Below are positions 1 through 8,040 of a DNA stretch of 40,262 bases, piece after piece. The position numbers were made by a program, and so were the translations under genes. Below the pieces are notes generated by a model, which was not told where the DNA came from, did not search any database, and saw only the letters and a program-made list of their open reading frames with translations. The DNA is from Rhodospirillales bacterium (GTDB lineage: Bacteria > Pseudomonadota > Alphaproteobacteria > CACIAM-22H2), in NCBI GenBank assembly GCA_947445225.1, contig CANFCX010000012.1, positions 1-40,262 of the forward strand, in the 5' to 3' direction. Each line of letters starts with the position of its first letter. Positions within the stretch are counted from its first letter, which is position 1.

Positions 1-335
1 CTGAATGCAATGCGTGGCGGCACCGCGGCGAGGCGGGCGCGAAGCCAGTCGGCATGGCTCCTGGCGAAACGCATTCCCTCCGGCAGTCCGACGCCGTGCG
101 GCAAGACGAGTTCGACTTTTTCGCCGGCGGCGTCGACGCGAAGGAGCAAGCGGTGGGCCCGCCGGCTGCGCCGAACCGTCAAGGAAACCGTGCGGTCGTC
201 GAGTTCGAGATCCGCCGTGGTCGCCGCGACCTTGGGAAGTCTGCGCACGCGGTCTAGATACAGGCCGCCGATGGGGCCATCAAGCGCGAATGCGGGCCGG
301 GCGCGCGCGTCGAAACGCCGCGACGATCTCGACAT
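1..335 (-). CDS. YgjP-type M48 metallopeptidase, N-terminal part (cut by window edge)
   Basis: The minus-strand frame is open from an ATG at 335 to the left edge, so only about 111 N-terminal residues are visible. They include VSLTVRRSRRAHRLLLRVD followed by VELVLPHGV and HADWLRARLAAVPP. This is the typical opening of YgjP/DUF45-type zinc metallopeptidases, in which an HExxH zinc site comes later and would lie outside the window. The start is uncertain: ATG 335 would overlap the 3' end of the RNA methyltransferase gene by 56 bases, while an in-frame GTG at 248 avoids overlap. Neither has a strong ribosome site. It is the last gene visible in a minus-strand run. The family call rests on remembered family style. 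Confidence 0.6.
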   Translation of the reverse strand, partial: MSRSSRRFDARARPAFALDGPIGGLYLDRVRRLPKVAATTADLELDDRTVSLTVRRSRRAHRLLLRVDAAGEKVELVLPHGVGLPEGMRFARSHADWLRARLAAVPPRIAF

Positions 336-1617
336 GCGGCGACCACGGGAATTGATCGAGTGCTACGATACGCTCGATCGAGAAGCCGCCATCGGCGAGA
401 ATTCTGGCGTCGCGGGCGAAGCTGGACGCATCGCAGGAGACGCCGACGGCGAGCGGGATCGTCGATCGGGCGATTTCCGCGGCCTGTCCCTGCGCCCCCG
501 CCCGCGGCGGGTCGAAGATCACGCCATCGAACCGCGCGAGTTCCGCCGCAAGAAGCGGTCGCCGCGCCAGGTCCCGGGTTTCGACCACCAGGCGGGGAGC
601 CAACCCCGCGCGCCTGGCGGCCGCATCCAAGGTCTTCGCCATTTGCGCGTCGCCTTCGACGGCGTGAACGGAGGTCCGCACTCCGGCGAAGGCCCGCAGG
701 AGCGGGAGGGCGAGCGTACCGCAGCCGGCGTAGAGATCGGCGATCGAAAGGGTCCCGTTGGCCGGCGCCCCGATGCCGGCGACGACTTCCGCGACGATGG
801 CGGATTCACCCTCGGCCGTCGGTTGCAGAAACGCACCGGGTGGGATGTCGACCGCGACGCCGCCAATAGTGACACGCGGCGGGCGGCGCGTGACGACCGC
901 CTCGGCGGTCTCGCCGCCGGAGACCATCCATGCGACCCGAGCAATGTCATTGGTCGCGGCAAAGCCGGCGAGGAGCTCACGATGGGCCAGGGATGCGGCC
1001 CTTGGCATGGTCAGCAAAAGGTCGATGCCCGATTCGGTGGAACCGAACGCCAAATCGGCCTGTTCCCCCGATGATAGGAGTGTTTCCGTCAATCCGCGAA
1101 GCGCCTGGAGAAGCGCGCGAATCTCCGGCTTCACGATCAGGCAGGTGGTCAAGTTGACGAGCCGGCGACTGTTGCGCGCGCGGAAGCCGAGGACGAGCCC
1201 GTGACGGTCCCGCCTGGCCGCAAAAGCGCCGCGCCTTCGGCTGCCTGGCGTCGTGCGGAGGAGTGGCGGCAGGTTGACGGCGATGCCCTGGCGACCCAAG
1301 GCGTCCGCGACCAAGCCCAGCTTCCATTCGGCATAACGGTCATCGGCCCAATGCTGAAGCGCGCAGCCGCCGCAAAGCCCAAAATGCGGGCAAGGGGCCG
1401 TCACTCGATCCTGGCTTGGGGAGAGTATTTCGACGATTTCCGCCGTGCGGCCGTGTCCCGAACGGGTCGGGGTGCCCAGCCTTACCTGATCGCCTGGGAG
1501 GCCAAAGGGCACGGCGACCCGCTCGCCGTTCACCTCTGACAGGCCGTCCCCCAACGCGCCCACGGCATTGATGGTTGCCGCGATGGTCTCGGCGGAGGAG
1601 GCGCCGCGGCCGGTCAT
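280..1617 (-). CDS. TrmA/RlmD-family RNA (uracil-5-)-methyltransferase
   Basis: A 445-residue SAM-dependent enzyme expected to methylate C5 of a uridine in rRNA or tRNA. The N-terminal 60 or so residues resemble a TRAM RNA-binding domain. C76, C82, C85 (CPHFGLCGGC) and C159 match the [4Fe-4S] ligand set of RlmD. The C-terminal Rossmann domain has the SAM loop DLYAGCGTL (294-302), FDPPRAGA (368-375), the nucleophile region with C395, and the general base E430 in HVEIVAAF. The nucleophile motif reads SCDAS rather than the usual SCNPA, so the partner residues differ while the Cys is kept. Which RNA position is modified cannot be told from sequence, so no symbol is given. It lies 30 bases downstream of the patatin gene on the same strand. 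Confidence 0.9.
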   Translation of the reverse strand: MTGRGASSAETIAATINAVGALGDGLSEVNGERVAVPFGLPGDQVRLGTPTRSGHGRTAEIVEILSPSQDRVTAPCPHFGLCGGCALQHWADDRYAEWKLGLVADALGRQGIAVNLPPLLRTTPGSRRRGAFAARRDRHGLVLGFRARNSRRLVNLTTCLIVKPEIRALLQALRGLTETLLSSGEQADLAFGSTESGIDLLLTMPRAASLAHRELLAGFAATNDIARVAWMVSGGETAEAVVTRRPPRVTIGGVAVDIPPGAFLQPTAEGESAIVAEVVAGIGAPANGTLSIADLYAGCGTLALPLLRAFAGVRTSVHAVEGDAQMAKTLDAAARRAGLAPRLVVETRDLARRPLLAAELARFDGVIFDPPRAGAQGQAAEIARSTIPLAVGVSCDASSFARDARILADGGFSIERIVALDQFPWSPHVEIVAAFRRARPARIRA

Positions 1618-1647
1618 GGCCGCGGTTTTCCCGGGATGCCGACGCCG

Positions 1648-2730
1648 TTAAAGGAACTTCTTGGCGACGTCGGTCGAGGATTCGTTACCGATCTTGTCGA
1701 AGTGCTGATCGAGGAACTGGTCGGCACGTTCCCGTCCAAGATTGAATAGGCGTTGTAGCCAATCCCAATCGGCGTTGATCTTGCTGGAGACGCCAAGCCG
1801 CCCAAGCACGTCCTCGGCATCGATTGTATGGATCAACACGCGCTTCATGCGGCCGCCATCGTCGATGCCGCGGTCGATGAGGCCGCTGACGAAATGAATC
1901 GTTCTCATTTCGCGCATCAAGCTGGAATTGAAGCTCAGTGTGTTGACCCGGTCGAGAATGGATTGGGCGGTGGTGGGAAGCTCGTGGATATTGATCGGGT
2001 TGAGCTGCACGATCAGGACGTCGCGCGTATTTGAATTGTAGATAAGAGGGAAGATCGGCGGGTTGCCCATGTAACCGCCGTCCCAGTAGTGCTGGCCATC
2101 GATTTCCACGGCCTGGAACAAGAAGGGCAGGCAGCCCGATGCGAGCACCGCGTCGACCGAAATCTCGGTGTGATCGAAAACCTTGAGCCGGCCTGTCATG
2201 ACGTTGGCGGCGCAGACATAGATCTGCACCTTTCTTTCGCGGTGCAGGAATTCGAAATCGACGGTTTCCAGCAACACCTCGCGAAGCGGGTTCGCGTTCA
2301 TGGGGTTCGTCTGGTACGGCGACATCAAGCGCGACAACGCATCGGCGATCACATAGCCGGGCGAATAATCCATGTTGCCCAGGCCGATCAGCTTGTCGAC
2401 AAAGCTCGGCTTCAACGGCGATTTCTTCGCCTGGTCGGATATTTTGCGCCAGAATATCGCAAGCGCTTCACGCGCTCCGTCGGGACCTCCCTTGGCCAGG
2501 CCATAGGCCGTGACCGTCGCGTTCATCGCCCCGGCGCTTGTCCCGACAACGCCGTCAATCGCGATACGCCCCGATTCCAGGAGCCGATCGATAACACCCC
2601 AGGCAAAAGCGCCATGCGCGCCGCCACCCTGGAGGGCCAAATTGATGTGTTTCAGCGATGGCTTGGCGGCGCCCTTTGTTGAAGCCTTGCGTGCAGCCGC
2701 CACTGTCGACTTCGCCTTGCTTCTGGCCAT
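1648..2730 (-). CDS. patatin-like phospholipase family protein
   Basis: A 360-residue Ser-Asp dyad lipid acyl hydrolase. The oxyanion loop GGGAHG is at 35-40, the nucleophile elbow GTSAG at 63-67 (S65), and the second dyad residue is D217 in YWDGGYMGNPP. The first 27 residues are rich in Lys, Arg and Ala with no hydrophobic core, so it is probably cytoplasmic. The ATG at 2730 has AAAGGAG six bases upstream, fixing the start. It follows the acetoacetate decarboxylase gene on the same strand after a hairpin. Patatins of this style often sit near hydroxybutyrate/PHB genes in alphaproteobacteria, so a role at PHB granules or membranes is possible but only inferred. Substrate unknown. Confidence 0.88.
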   Translation of the reverse strand: MARSKAKSTVAAARKASTKGAAKPSLKHINLALQGGGAHGAFAWGVIDRLLESGRIAIDGVVGTSAGAMNATVTAYGLAKGGPDGAREALAIFWRKISDQAKKSPLKPSFVDKLIGLGNMDYSPGYVIADALSRLMSPYQTNPMNANPLREVLLETVDFEFLHRERKVQIYVCAANVMTGRLKVFDHTEISVDAVLASGCLPFLFQAVEIDGQHYWDGGYMGNPPIFPLIYNSNTRDVLIVQLNPINIHELPTTAQSILDRVNTLSFNSSLMREMRTIHFVSGLIDRGIDDGGRMKRVLIHTIDAEDVLGRLGVSSKINADWDWLQRLFNLGRERADQFLDQHFDKIGNESSTDVAKKFL

Positions 2731-2825
2731 TGCTGGCTCCTTTATCGTTGTTTTCGATGGGAATCCGGCCCCGGAAAGATAAGCTTTCCGGCGCCGGTGG
2801 GCGGCGTTGGCGCCATGTGAAATTA

Positions 2826-2853
2826 AGGTCGGCGGTCGCCCCGCCGCCGACCT
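2826..2853 (-). terminator. probable intrinsic terminator after acetoacetate decarboxylase gene
   Basis: A perfect 10-base inverted repeat (AGGTCGGCGG and CCGCCGACCT, 8-base loop) lies 10 bases beyond the stop of the decarboxylase gene. On the minus strand it is followed by the weakly T-rich TAATTTCAC. The short T tract means termination may be partial, letting some transcription reach the patatin gene. Confidence 0.5.
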
Positions 2854-2863
2854 GTCGTTCCCA

Positions 2864-3607
2864 TTACTTCAAATAATCGAGCAATACCCTGCCGTAGGGA
2901 AGGGTGAGATCGGCGACAAAATGCCGCCCGCCGACGATGCGCTTGATCGGCAGGTCCGCCGCTGGCGCATTGACATGCGGGACGAGGTGCAGCCTCGCCG
3001 GACCGGTCCAGGAACCCTTTACCGTGATGTCGGTCAGGTTGTAGGCCACAAGCTGGGCGATCGCCGGCTTGCCATCGACGTCCGGGATCAATTTGAGATT
3101 GATCTGGGTCTTGGTCAGCGCGCTCATTGTCTTGCTGGCGTCGCGCGTCAGGCTTTCATGTTTGTAGGCCATGGTGCCCATCGCGACGAGCTGGCCGCTA
3201 TAGTGCAATGTGCCGGTCAACGTATCGACGGCGACTTCAAGCTTGGGCTGGGCGTATTTCTTGGGGAAGCCCCAAATTTCACGGCCGGCGGCAATCGGGG
3301 GATCGTCGTCCAGGTACATCTGCGCGACGAAATTGCAGGGCTCTTTCTTGTAGGAGCAGGGGATGACGACGCCGCTTTCGGTGTAGTCGCCGAAGCCGGA
3401 GCTATCGGGCATCCGAATCCACTCGTAATAGACGAGGTTTTCAGCGACCGGCGTCAACGGTTCCGGCACGGCCTCGCGGATCGCCTTCGGATCGCTTTCA
3501 TACACGATGATGAAATATTCGCGATTGATGAAACGATACGGGCCGAACGGATAGCTCGGGCTGCATGCCGGCATCGACGGCAGCGACAGAATCTGTTTAC
3601 GGTTCAT
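2864..3607 (-). CDS. adc: acetoacetate decarboxylase
   Basis: A 247-residue cytoplasmic enzyme converting acetoacetate to acetone and CO2 through a Schiff-base lysine. The active-site segment GREIWGFPKK (108-117) carries the paired lysines K116/K117, matching the catalytic lysine and its pKa-lowering neighbour in the Clostridium enzyme. Length and the N-terminal YPFGPYRFINREYFIIVYE match the family. The ATG at 3607 is preceded by AGGGGGA, and a plausible sigma70-type promoter lies about 80 bases upstream. Its presence about 12 kb from phaA/phaB fits a strain that makes acetoacetate from PHB or acetoacetyl-CoA, though the two sets are not one operon. Confidence 0.92.
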   Translation of the reverse strand: MNRKQILSLPSMPACSPSYPFGPYRFINREYFIIVYESDPKAIREAVPEPLTPVAENLVYYEWIRMPDSSGFGDYTESGVVIPCSYKKEPCNFVAQMYLDDDPPIAAGREIWGFPKKYAQPKLEVAVDTLTGTLHYSGQLVAMGTMAYKHESLTRDASKTMSALTKTQINLKLIPDVDGKPAIAQLVAYNLTDITVKGSWTGPARLHLVPHVNAPAADLPIKRIVGGRHFVADLTLPYGRVLLDYLK

Positions 3608-3687
3608 TGGTCCCCCTGGAGGCGAACGACGCTTGACGGCCAGAACCGTCCCCCGATTGTCGCCTTGTCATTGATCGAAGCGCGGCT

Positions 3688-3716
3688 ATCATGCCGTTTC
3701 CCAGCCGGGCTTTCAA
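3688..3716 (-). promoter_or_regulatory. predicted sigma70-type promoter for adc
   Basis: On the minus strand TTGAAA (3716-3711) and CATGAT (3693-3688) are separated by 17 bases, about 80 bases upstream of the decarboxylase ATG. The 257-base stretch 3608-3864 holds no convincing gene. Apart from this promoter it has a perfect ATTTTGGG/CCCAAAAT dyad at 3784-3807, possibly an operator. Confidence 0.4.
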
Positions 3717-3864
3717 GCAATCTGGGAAGCCACTCAGGCTCCCGGTCCAAGGTCCGGGTCTCGTTCGGGCAGGTTTTTTTAGCATTTTGGGCTGAAATTC
3801 CCAAAATCGACCCCGCGAGTCTTCGACTCCCTTCGCTAAGGGGAGGGGCGCCGCCGGGCGCGCC

Positions 3865-4695
3865 TTAGGCCTTGTCGATCTGCTGCGCCGCTTCCGCCGC
3901 GAGCGCCCGCAGAACGTTCTCGGGCACGCGACCGACAAAAGCATAGGAATAGCCGTCTTTTCGCCAATACAGCGTATTGACGCCCGCCCGCTGATCGAAC
4001 AAGGGGTTGTGATCCCTCAAGACCGCGCGTGCGATGACCAGGGCGACGATCTCACCTTCCACCGTCACATAGACAAATTGCGCGGCCGGGAAGCCACCGA
4101 TGACCAGGGCGCGGCCGCCTTGAAGGATCAATCCCCGTTCGGCCAAATTGGGCACGTGCAAATCGCGCTCGAGCCGGCGGCTGAACCAATTCTCCAATTC
4201 AGGGAGGTCGGCGCCGGAGAGGTCGACGAGTTGGCGTTCGTCCTTGGTGAAAACGCGCGTATAGAGGTTGTAGGTGCCGACGACATTGTCGAGCCAACGA
4301 TTATTGGCCTCGGCGCTCGTGATGGCCAGTGTATCCCTGGTGCCGGAATAGTCCTCGCCGTAATACAGGGTGCCGAGACCAATCGCCAAGGCGGCGATTC
4401 CCGCGGCGAGCGCCGGCGCGAAACGGCGCGAGTTGGAAAAAATCGGGCGACGCCGCGGTCCATTAACAGCGGCGAGAAGACGTTCGGGTACGGGTTCATG
4501 AAGGGCCGGCGCAAACGCGGCGCGGACCACAATGCTCGCGTCGCGCAATAGGCGAACCTTGGCGGCGGTCGCGGCATCGTCCGCAATCGCCGCTTCGATT
4601 TCCCGCGCCGTTGCCGAATCGAGCTCGCCGTCGACATACGCCATCAACAGCGTATCGTCGAATCGCCGCGGCCGTGTTTCACCCGAGTTTGACAA
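3865..4695 (-). CDS. membrane anti-sigma factor partner of the ECF sigma
   Basis: A 276-residue protein with a short N-terminal cytoplasmic domain (DDTLLMAYVDGELD, about 13-26), one membrane helix at about 93-111 (FAPALAAGIAALAIGLGTL) and an extracytoplasmic domain of about 165 residues. The start of the N domain matches the ASD fold of ECF anti-sigma factors, but the protein has no Cys at all, so it lacks the HxxxCxxC zinc motif. The gene overlaps the sigma gene by 17 bases and is translated after it, the usual sigma/anti-sigma arrangement. The outer domain may sense an envelope or oxidative signal by direct contact or proteolysis. The signal is unknown. Confidence 0.85.
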   Translation of the reverse strand: MSNSGETRPRRFDDTLLMAYVDGELDSATAREIEAAIADDAATAAKVRLLRDASIVVRAAFAPALHEPVPERLLAAVNGPRRRPIFSNSRRFAPALAAGIAALAIGLGTLYYGEDYSGTRDTLAITSAEANNRWLDNVVGTYNLYTRVFTKDERQLVDLSGADLPELENWFSRRLERDLHVPNLAERGLILQGGRALVIGGFPAAQFVYVTVEGEIVALVIARAVLRDHNPLFDQRAGVNTLYWRKDGYSYAFVGRVPENVLRALAAEAAQQIDKA

Positions 4696-5209
4696 CTTTG
4701 TCGTCTCCCTTGTCGCCGTCCGCCGCCGCCTTGGTCACCGCCAAACGCGCCCGCGCCAACCTGCTCATGATCGTGCCGATGGGCACGCCTAAAATCTCCG
4801 CCGCCTCTTTGTAGGTCGCACCTTCCACCGACACGAGCAGCAACACGATGCGTTGATCGTCCGGCAGACGGGCCACCGTCCGCCGAACTTCGTCCAGGGT
4901 CAGCCTCGCCTCGACCCGCCTTTCGCCATCCTCGGCCAGATGGGCCGAGGCAGTTTCAAGATCGCCAACCCAATCACCCCCCCGTACCTTCGCGGCCCGC
5001 CGCTGATCCAGCCAGATCGTCTGGATGATCCGGAACATCCAGCTATCGAGGCGGGTTCCCGGCGTCCATTGATCCAGTCTCGACAACGCCCGTTCGCAGG
5101 CGGCCTGGACAAGATCGTCGGCCTGGTCCACCGACCGCGACAAACCGCGCGCAAAGCGCCGAAGCCGCGGGAGGAGAGCAACAAGCTGCGACCGCGCCGA
5201 GTCGCTCAC
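4679..5209 (-). CDS. ECF (sigma70 group 4) RNA polymerase sigma factor
   Basis: 176 residues from the chosen start. Region 2 is seen in DQADDLVQAACERALSRLDQW and SWMFRIIQTIWLDQRR. Region 4 is seen in LPDDQRIVLLLVSVEGATYKE followed by AAEILGVPIGTIMSRLARAR. The two are joined by an ordinary short linker with no extra domain. The reading frame is open to a GTG at 5230, but the GTG at 5209 is preferred. It has an AAGG ribosome site, and the predicted ECF promoter has its -10 at 5244-5247, which would leave almost no leader for the upstream GTG. The gene is divergent from a small exported protein with a matching promoter, so self-activation and activation of that gene are likely. Confidence 0.92.
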   Translation of the reverse strand: MSDSARSQLVALLPRLRRFARGLSRSVDQADDLVQAACERALSRLDQWTPGTRLDSWMFRIIQTIWLDQRRAAKVRGGDWVGDLETASAHLAEDGERRVEARLTLDEVRRTVARLPDDQRIVLLLVSVEGATYKEAAEILGVPIGTIMSRLARARLAVTKAAADGDKGDDKVVKLG

Positions 5210-5243
5210 GACGGCAGACCTTGTTGCCACGTTCGATGATTAC

Positions 5244-5268
5244 AACGATTGGGGGACGCGGTTATTCC
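5244..5268 (-). promoter_or_regulatory. predicted ECF-sigma promoter of the sigma/anti-sigma operon
   Basis: On the minus strand GGAAT (5268-5264) is followed after 16 bases by CGTT (5247-5244). This is the GGAAC-N16/17-CGTT architecture known for several alphaproteobacterial ECF sigmas. The expected transcription start, near 5237, gives a short leader to the GTG at 5209. The same sequence pair occurs facing the other way 50 bases on. Confidence 0.6.
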
Positions 5269-5315
5269 ACGGGCAAAGTGTCTTTGGGGAATATTTTTCA
5301 CCAGGGGTCCGGAGT

Positions 5316-5341
5316 GGAATTTCCGCAAGTTTGCGCCCGTT
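5316..5341 (+). promoter_or_regulatory. predicted ECF-sigma promoter of the small exported protein gene
   Basis: GGAAT (5316-5320), 17 bases, then CGTT (5338-5341), about 55 bases upstream of the ATG at 5396. The elements are the same as in the opposing promoter. Two facing copies in a 186-base intergenic region are unlikely by chance and suggest a shared sigma factor, most simply the one encoded here. Confidence 0.6.
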
Positions 5342-5395
5342 ATCAACGCGGCCTGCACATGCACGCCGATGAAACCCCAAAGAAGGAGAATTGTC

Positions 5396-5635
5396 ATGAC
5401 AAAGTTTGCCGCCGCCCTTGCCCTGGTGCTCGGACTTGGCTTCGCGACCGCGCCGGCCTACGCCGATTGCGCGGGCGACATTACCACCGTCAAGGCCGCC
5501 TGGGACAAGGCCACCGACAAGGCGAAGAAGGATGCCGCGATGCCGCACTATCAGACCGCCGAAAAGGCGCTGAAGGACAAGAATGAAAAGGCCTGCGTCG
5601 ACGCTCTCGACAAAGCCCGCACCGCGATGAAGTAA
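5396..5635 (+). CDS. small exported two-cysteine helical protein, function unknown
   Basis: 79 residues. Residues 1-23 form a clear signal peptide (MTKFAAALALVLGLGFATAP, cleavage after AYA), leaving a mature protein of about 56 residues. The mature part starts DCAGD and has two lysine- and alanine-rich amphipathic helices. It has just two cysteines, C25 and C67, placed so that a disulfide could tie the N-terminus to the second helix. AAGGAG seven bases before the ATG at 5396 fixes the start, although the frame is open further upstream. I do not recognise the family. The divergent position and matching ECF promoter make it a likely target of the adjacent sigma factor, perhaps an envelope stress effector or chaperone-like protein. 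That role is inference. Confidence 0.8.
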   Translation: MTKFAAALALVLGLGFATAPAYADCAGDITTVKAAWDKATDKAKKDAAMPHYQTAEKALKDKNEKACVDALDKARTAMK

Positions 5636-5674
5636 TCCGGCGCCGCCGCGATCGGCGAGTCGGAAGGATGAAAG

Positions 5675-5703
5675 GATCGCGGGTGGCGCTGCTACCCGCG
5701 ATC
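5675..5703. terminator. bidirectional hairpin between convergent genes
   Basis: A perfect 10-base inverted repeat (GATCGCGGGT and ACCCGCGATC, 9-base loop) lies between the small exported protein gene and the TPR/GT41 gene, and covers the latter's stop codon. Neither side has a real T tract, so it may act as a weak terminator or an mRNA 3' stabiliser. Confidence 0.4.
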
Positions 5704-7921
5704 ACTTCCGAAGATTGGAGCCCGAGGCGGCTTCCAAGAGTAGACCCTCGAAATCGCGCACGACCTGGATGTCCTCGTAGAGGACGACGCTGCGCTCGGT
5801 GATTTTCTTACGCAGGCCCTCGCGCCAGTCGCGATCGGTGCCCAGGCGGATCGCGAGATCGACATAGGTCTTGGCGCCGTCCGCGATCAAGTCGAGCATG
5901 TTCATCTTGCGGTAAAGCGCATAGGTGATGCGCGAACGCAGGAAACCTCCGGGAAGTGTGACGATTGGCGCGCCCATCGCGAATGCCTCGAGCGATGTGT
6001 TGCCGCCCCCGAAATGCGGCGGATCGAGGATCACATCCGCCGCCCGCAGCAGATCGAGAAATTCCGTGAGCTTCAATTGCGGCGTGAAAACCACGCGGTC
6101 GACGTTTTCGGGAAACGCGCGGGCGAAACGGTCGCGGATCTGCCGCGCCTGGTGGCCGGTGCGATCCTGGATGAACAGAATCCTGGCGTTGCGGTCGCGA
6201 TCGAGGATGGCGCCGATCAGGGGGTCGAAATCCGGATGCAGCTTGAACAGGCTCTGCGGGCAGGCGTAGAGGGTTGCGCCGTCCGGTACCTGAAGCCACG
6301 CCCGGCCCCGCGGGTGCGCCGGCAAGGGCGGACGGTGGTAGTGGACGATGGGCGAGCGCGGCTTCAATAGGCGTTCGGTGTATTGGTCCTCGCTGCCATC
6401 GGGCTCCAGATCGCGGCTCGACAGGAAATAATCGATGTTGGGGATGCCGGTGGTGACCGGGTGGCCCCATGTCACCATTTGAACCGGGGCGAGACGCGCA
6501 AAACCCAGGAAATAGGTCATCGGCTCCATGCCGATGTCGGGATAGAACAAGACATCCAGTTCAGCCTCGCCGATCGCGCGGCGCGCATCGGTCAGCTTCG
6601 CCGGCAATCTCGCGGCCCGATCCGCCGAGGCCGCGATCGCGCTCGCCATGGCATCGGCGGGGCCGGGCAGTTGCATGACAACGACCTCGAATCGCTCGCG
6701 ATCGAGATGGGCGATCAATCCGCGATTGAGCTTGCCGATCGTGTGTTCGTAGAGGTGCCGCGAAACGAAGCCAACCCTGAGCCGCCTTCCCGCTGTTTGT
6801 CGCGGGGAAACGCAGTGCGGCGCGGTCCAGTCGAGCGACGGACAGGATTTCAGGTACAGGCGCGAAGCCTTTTGCTGGAGTTCGCGGTCGTTCAGGCCCT
6901 GATAGGCCAGATAGAATTGGGTGTGGCCGACTTCCGTCTCCGGCGCCGAAAGATTTAGGTCTTCGCGCGCCAACCCGTCGAGATTCTCGCCATACCGCCG
7001 CCGCGATTCGGCGATTTCCGCCGGCGAATCGTAGATCGCGGGAAGCAGGGTGGCGAGGCGAATGCGCAGTCCGGCGTCGGGCTTGATCGCCAGGGCCTGA
7101 CGGTAGGTTTCCCGTGCCTGGTCCAGCCGACCGAGGGCGGCGAGCGTGGTGCCGAGATCGCCATAGGTCTCGATTTGGCCGGGAGCCAAGGTGATGGCTT
7201 GGCGAAAGGCGGCGACGGCCTCTTCGATTTTGCCCAAATCCTGAAGGGCGGCGCCTTTATTCTTGTAGGCCTCGGCATAACCCGGCTCCAGAGCCAATGC
7301 TTTTTCCAGGCAGACGATGGCCTCGGCGGGCCGGCCAAGCTGGCGAAGCGCGGCCGCCAGATTGTTATGAGCCTGGGCGAAACCGGGCTTCAGCGCGATC
7401 GCCCGACGATAGGCGGCGGCCGCCTCCTCGTGGCGCGACACGGCTTGCAGGGCGTTGCCGAGATTGTTGTGCGCCTCGGCGAAGGCGGGATTGATTGCGA
7501 CGACGCGAAGGTAACGGCCGATGGCCTCATCGATCCGTCCGCGCGCCTTGTCGGTATTGGCGAGATTATAGAGCGCATCGGCGTGATCCGGCGCGATCCG
7601 CAAGGCTTCCGACCAAGCCGCTGCCGCGCCGTCGATGTCCCCCCATTTTTGCAGGATGACGCCGAGATTGTAGCGATAGCCGGCATTCGACGGATCGCCG
7701 TCGGCGGCCGCGCGCAAGCGTTCGACCGCGACCTTGCCGTCGCCCTTGCGATCGGCGACGAGGCCGAGGAGTTGCAGCGCCTCCGGTGGCGCCGGGCCGA
7801 CAAGCGACCGGCAGAGCCGCTCCGCTTCGACCAAATCGCCGGCCAGAAAATGTCTGGTGGCTTCGGCCAGGATATTGGCGAGGCTGGTGTCGTGCCGCGC
7901 TGTCGGCTCGGTCATTGTCAT
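5702..7921 (-). CDS. TPR protein with C-terminal GT41 (O-GlcNAc transferase-like) domain
   Basis: 739 residues. After a short N-terminus come about eight tetratricopeptide repeats (roughly residues 20-290), recognisable by repeated units such as AHNNLGNALQAVSRHEEAAAAY. The C-terminal half resembles the SPINDLY/OGT catalytic region. It begins at RRLRVGFVSRHLYEHTIGKL and includes VQMVTWGHPVTTGIPNIDYF and, near the end, ILDPPHFGGGNTSLEAFAMG. The latter is the nucleotide-sugar binding segment. Such proteins transfer a sugar to Ser/Thr or act in surface glycosylation; donor and target are unknown. ATG 7921 or 7915 is the likely start, as the longer frame begins only with TTG. It converges on the ECF-regulated gene and is followed upstream by methyltransferase genes, a grouping typical of surface glycan modification loci. 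Confidence 0.85.
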   Translation of the reverse strand: MTMTEPTARHDTSLANILAEATRHFLAGDLVEAERLCRSLVGPAPPEALQLLGLVADRKGDGKVAVERLRAAADGDPSNAGYRYNLGVILQKWGDIDGAAAAWSEALRIAPDHADALYNLANTDKARGRIDEAIGRYLRVVAINPAFAEAHNNLGNALQAVSRHEEAAAAYRRAIALKPGFAQAHNNLAAALRQLGRPAEAIVCLEKALALEPGYAEAYKNKGAALQDLGKIEEAVAAFRQAITLAPGQIETYGDLGTTLAALGRLDQARETYRQALAIKPDAGLRIRLATLLPAIYDSPAEIAESRRRYGENLDGLAREDLNLSAPETEVGHTQFYLAYQGLNDRELQQKASRLYLKSCPSLDWTAPHCVSPRQTAGRRLRVGFVSRHLYEHTIGKLNRGLIAHLDRERFEVVVMQLPGPADAMASAIAASADRAARLPAKLTDARRAIGEAELDVLFYPDIGMEPMTYFLGFARLAPVQMVTWGHPVTTGIPNIDYFLSSRDLEPDGSEDQYTERLLKPRSPIVHYHRPPLPAHPRGRAWLQVPDGATLYACPQSLFKLHPDFDPLIGAILDRDRNARILFIQDRTGHQARQIRDRFARAFPENVDRVVFTPQLKLTEFLDLLRAADVILDPPHFGGGNTSLEAFAMGAPIVTLPGGFLRSRITYALYRKMNMLDLIADGAKTYVDLAIRLGTDRDWREGLRKKITERSVVLYEDIQVVRDFEGLLLEAASGSNLRK

Positions 7922-8040
7922 CCATGCAGGGAAAAGCCGATGCCGCGACAATGACGGCCGCTCCGGCGGACTGTCAATCGGCGGCGTCGGGCTTGCCGCG
8001 ACGCGCGAACCGCCCTATTTTCCGATCGCATCTCTTGGAG

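Noticed and set aside
3784-3807. ATTTTGGG/CCCAAAAT dyad as terminator of the sigma/anti-sigma operon
   Set aside because: On the minus strand the following tract is A, not T; at most a possible operator.
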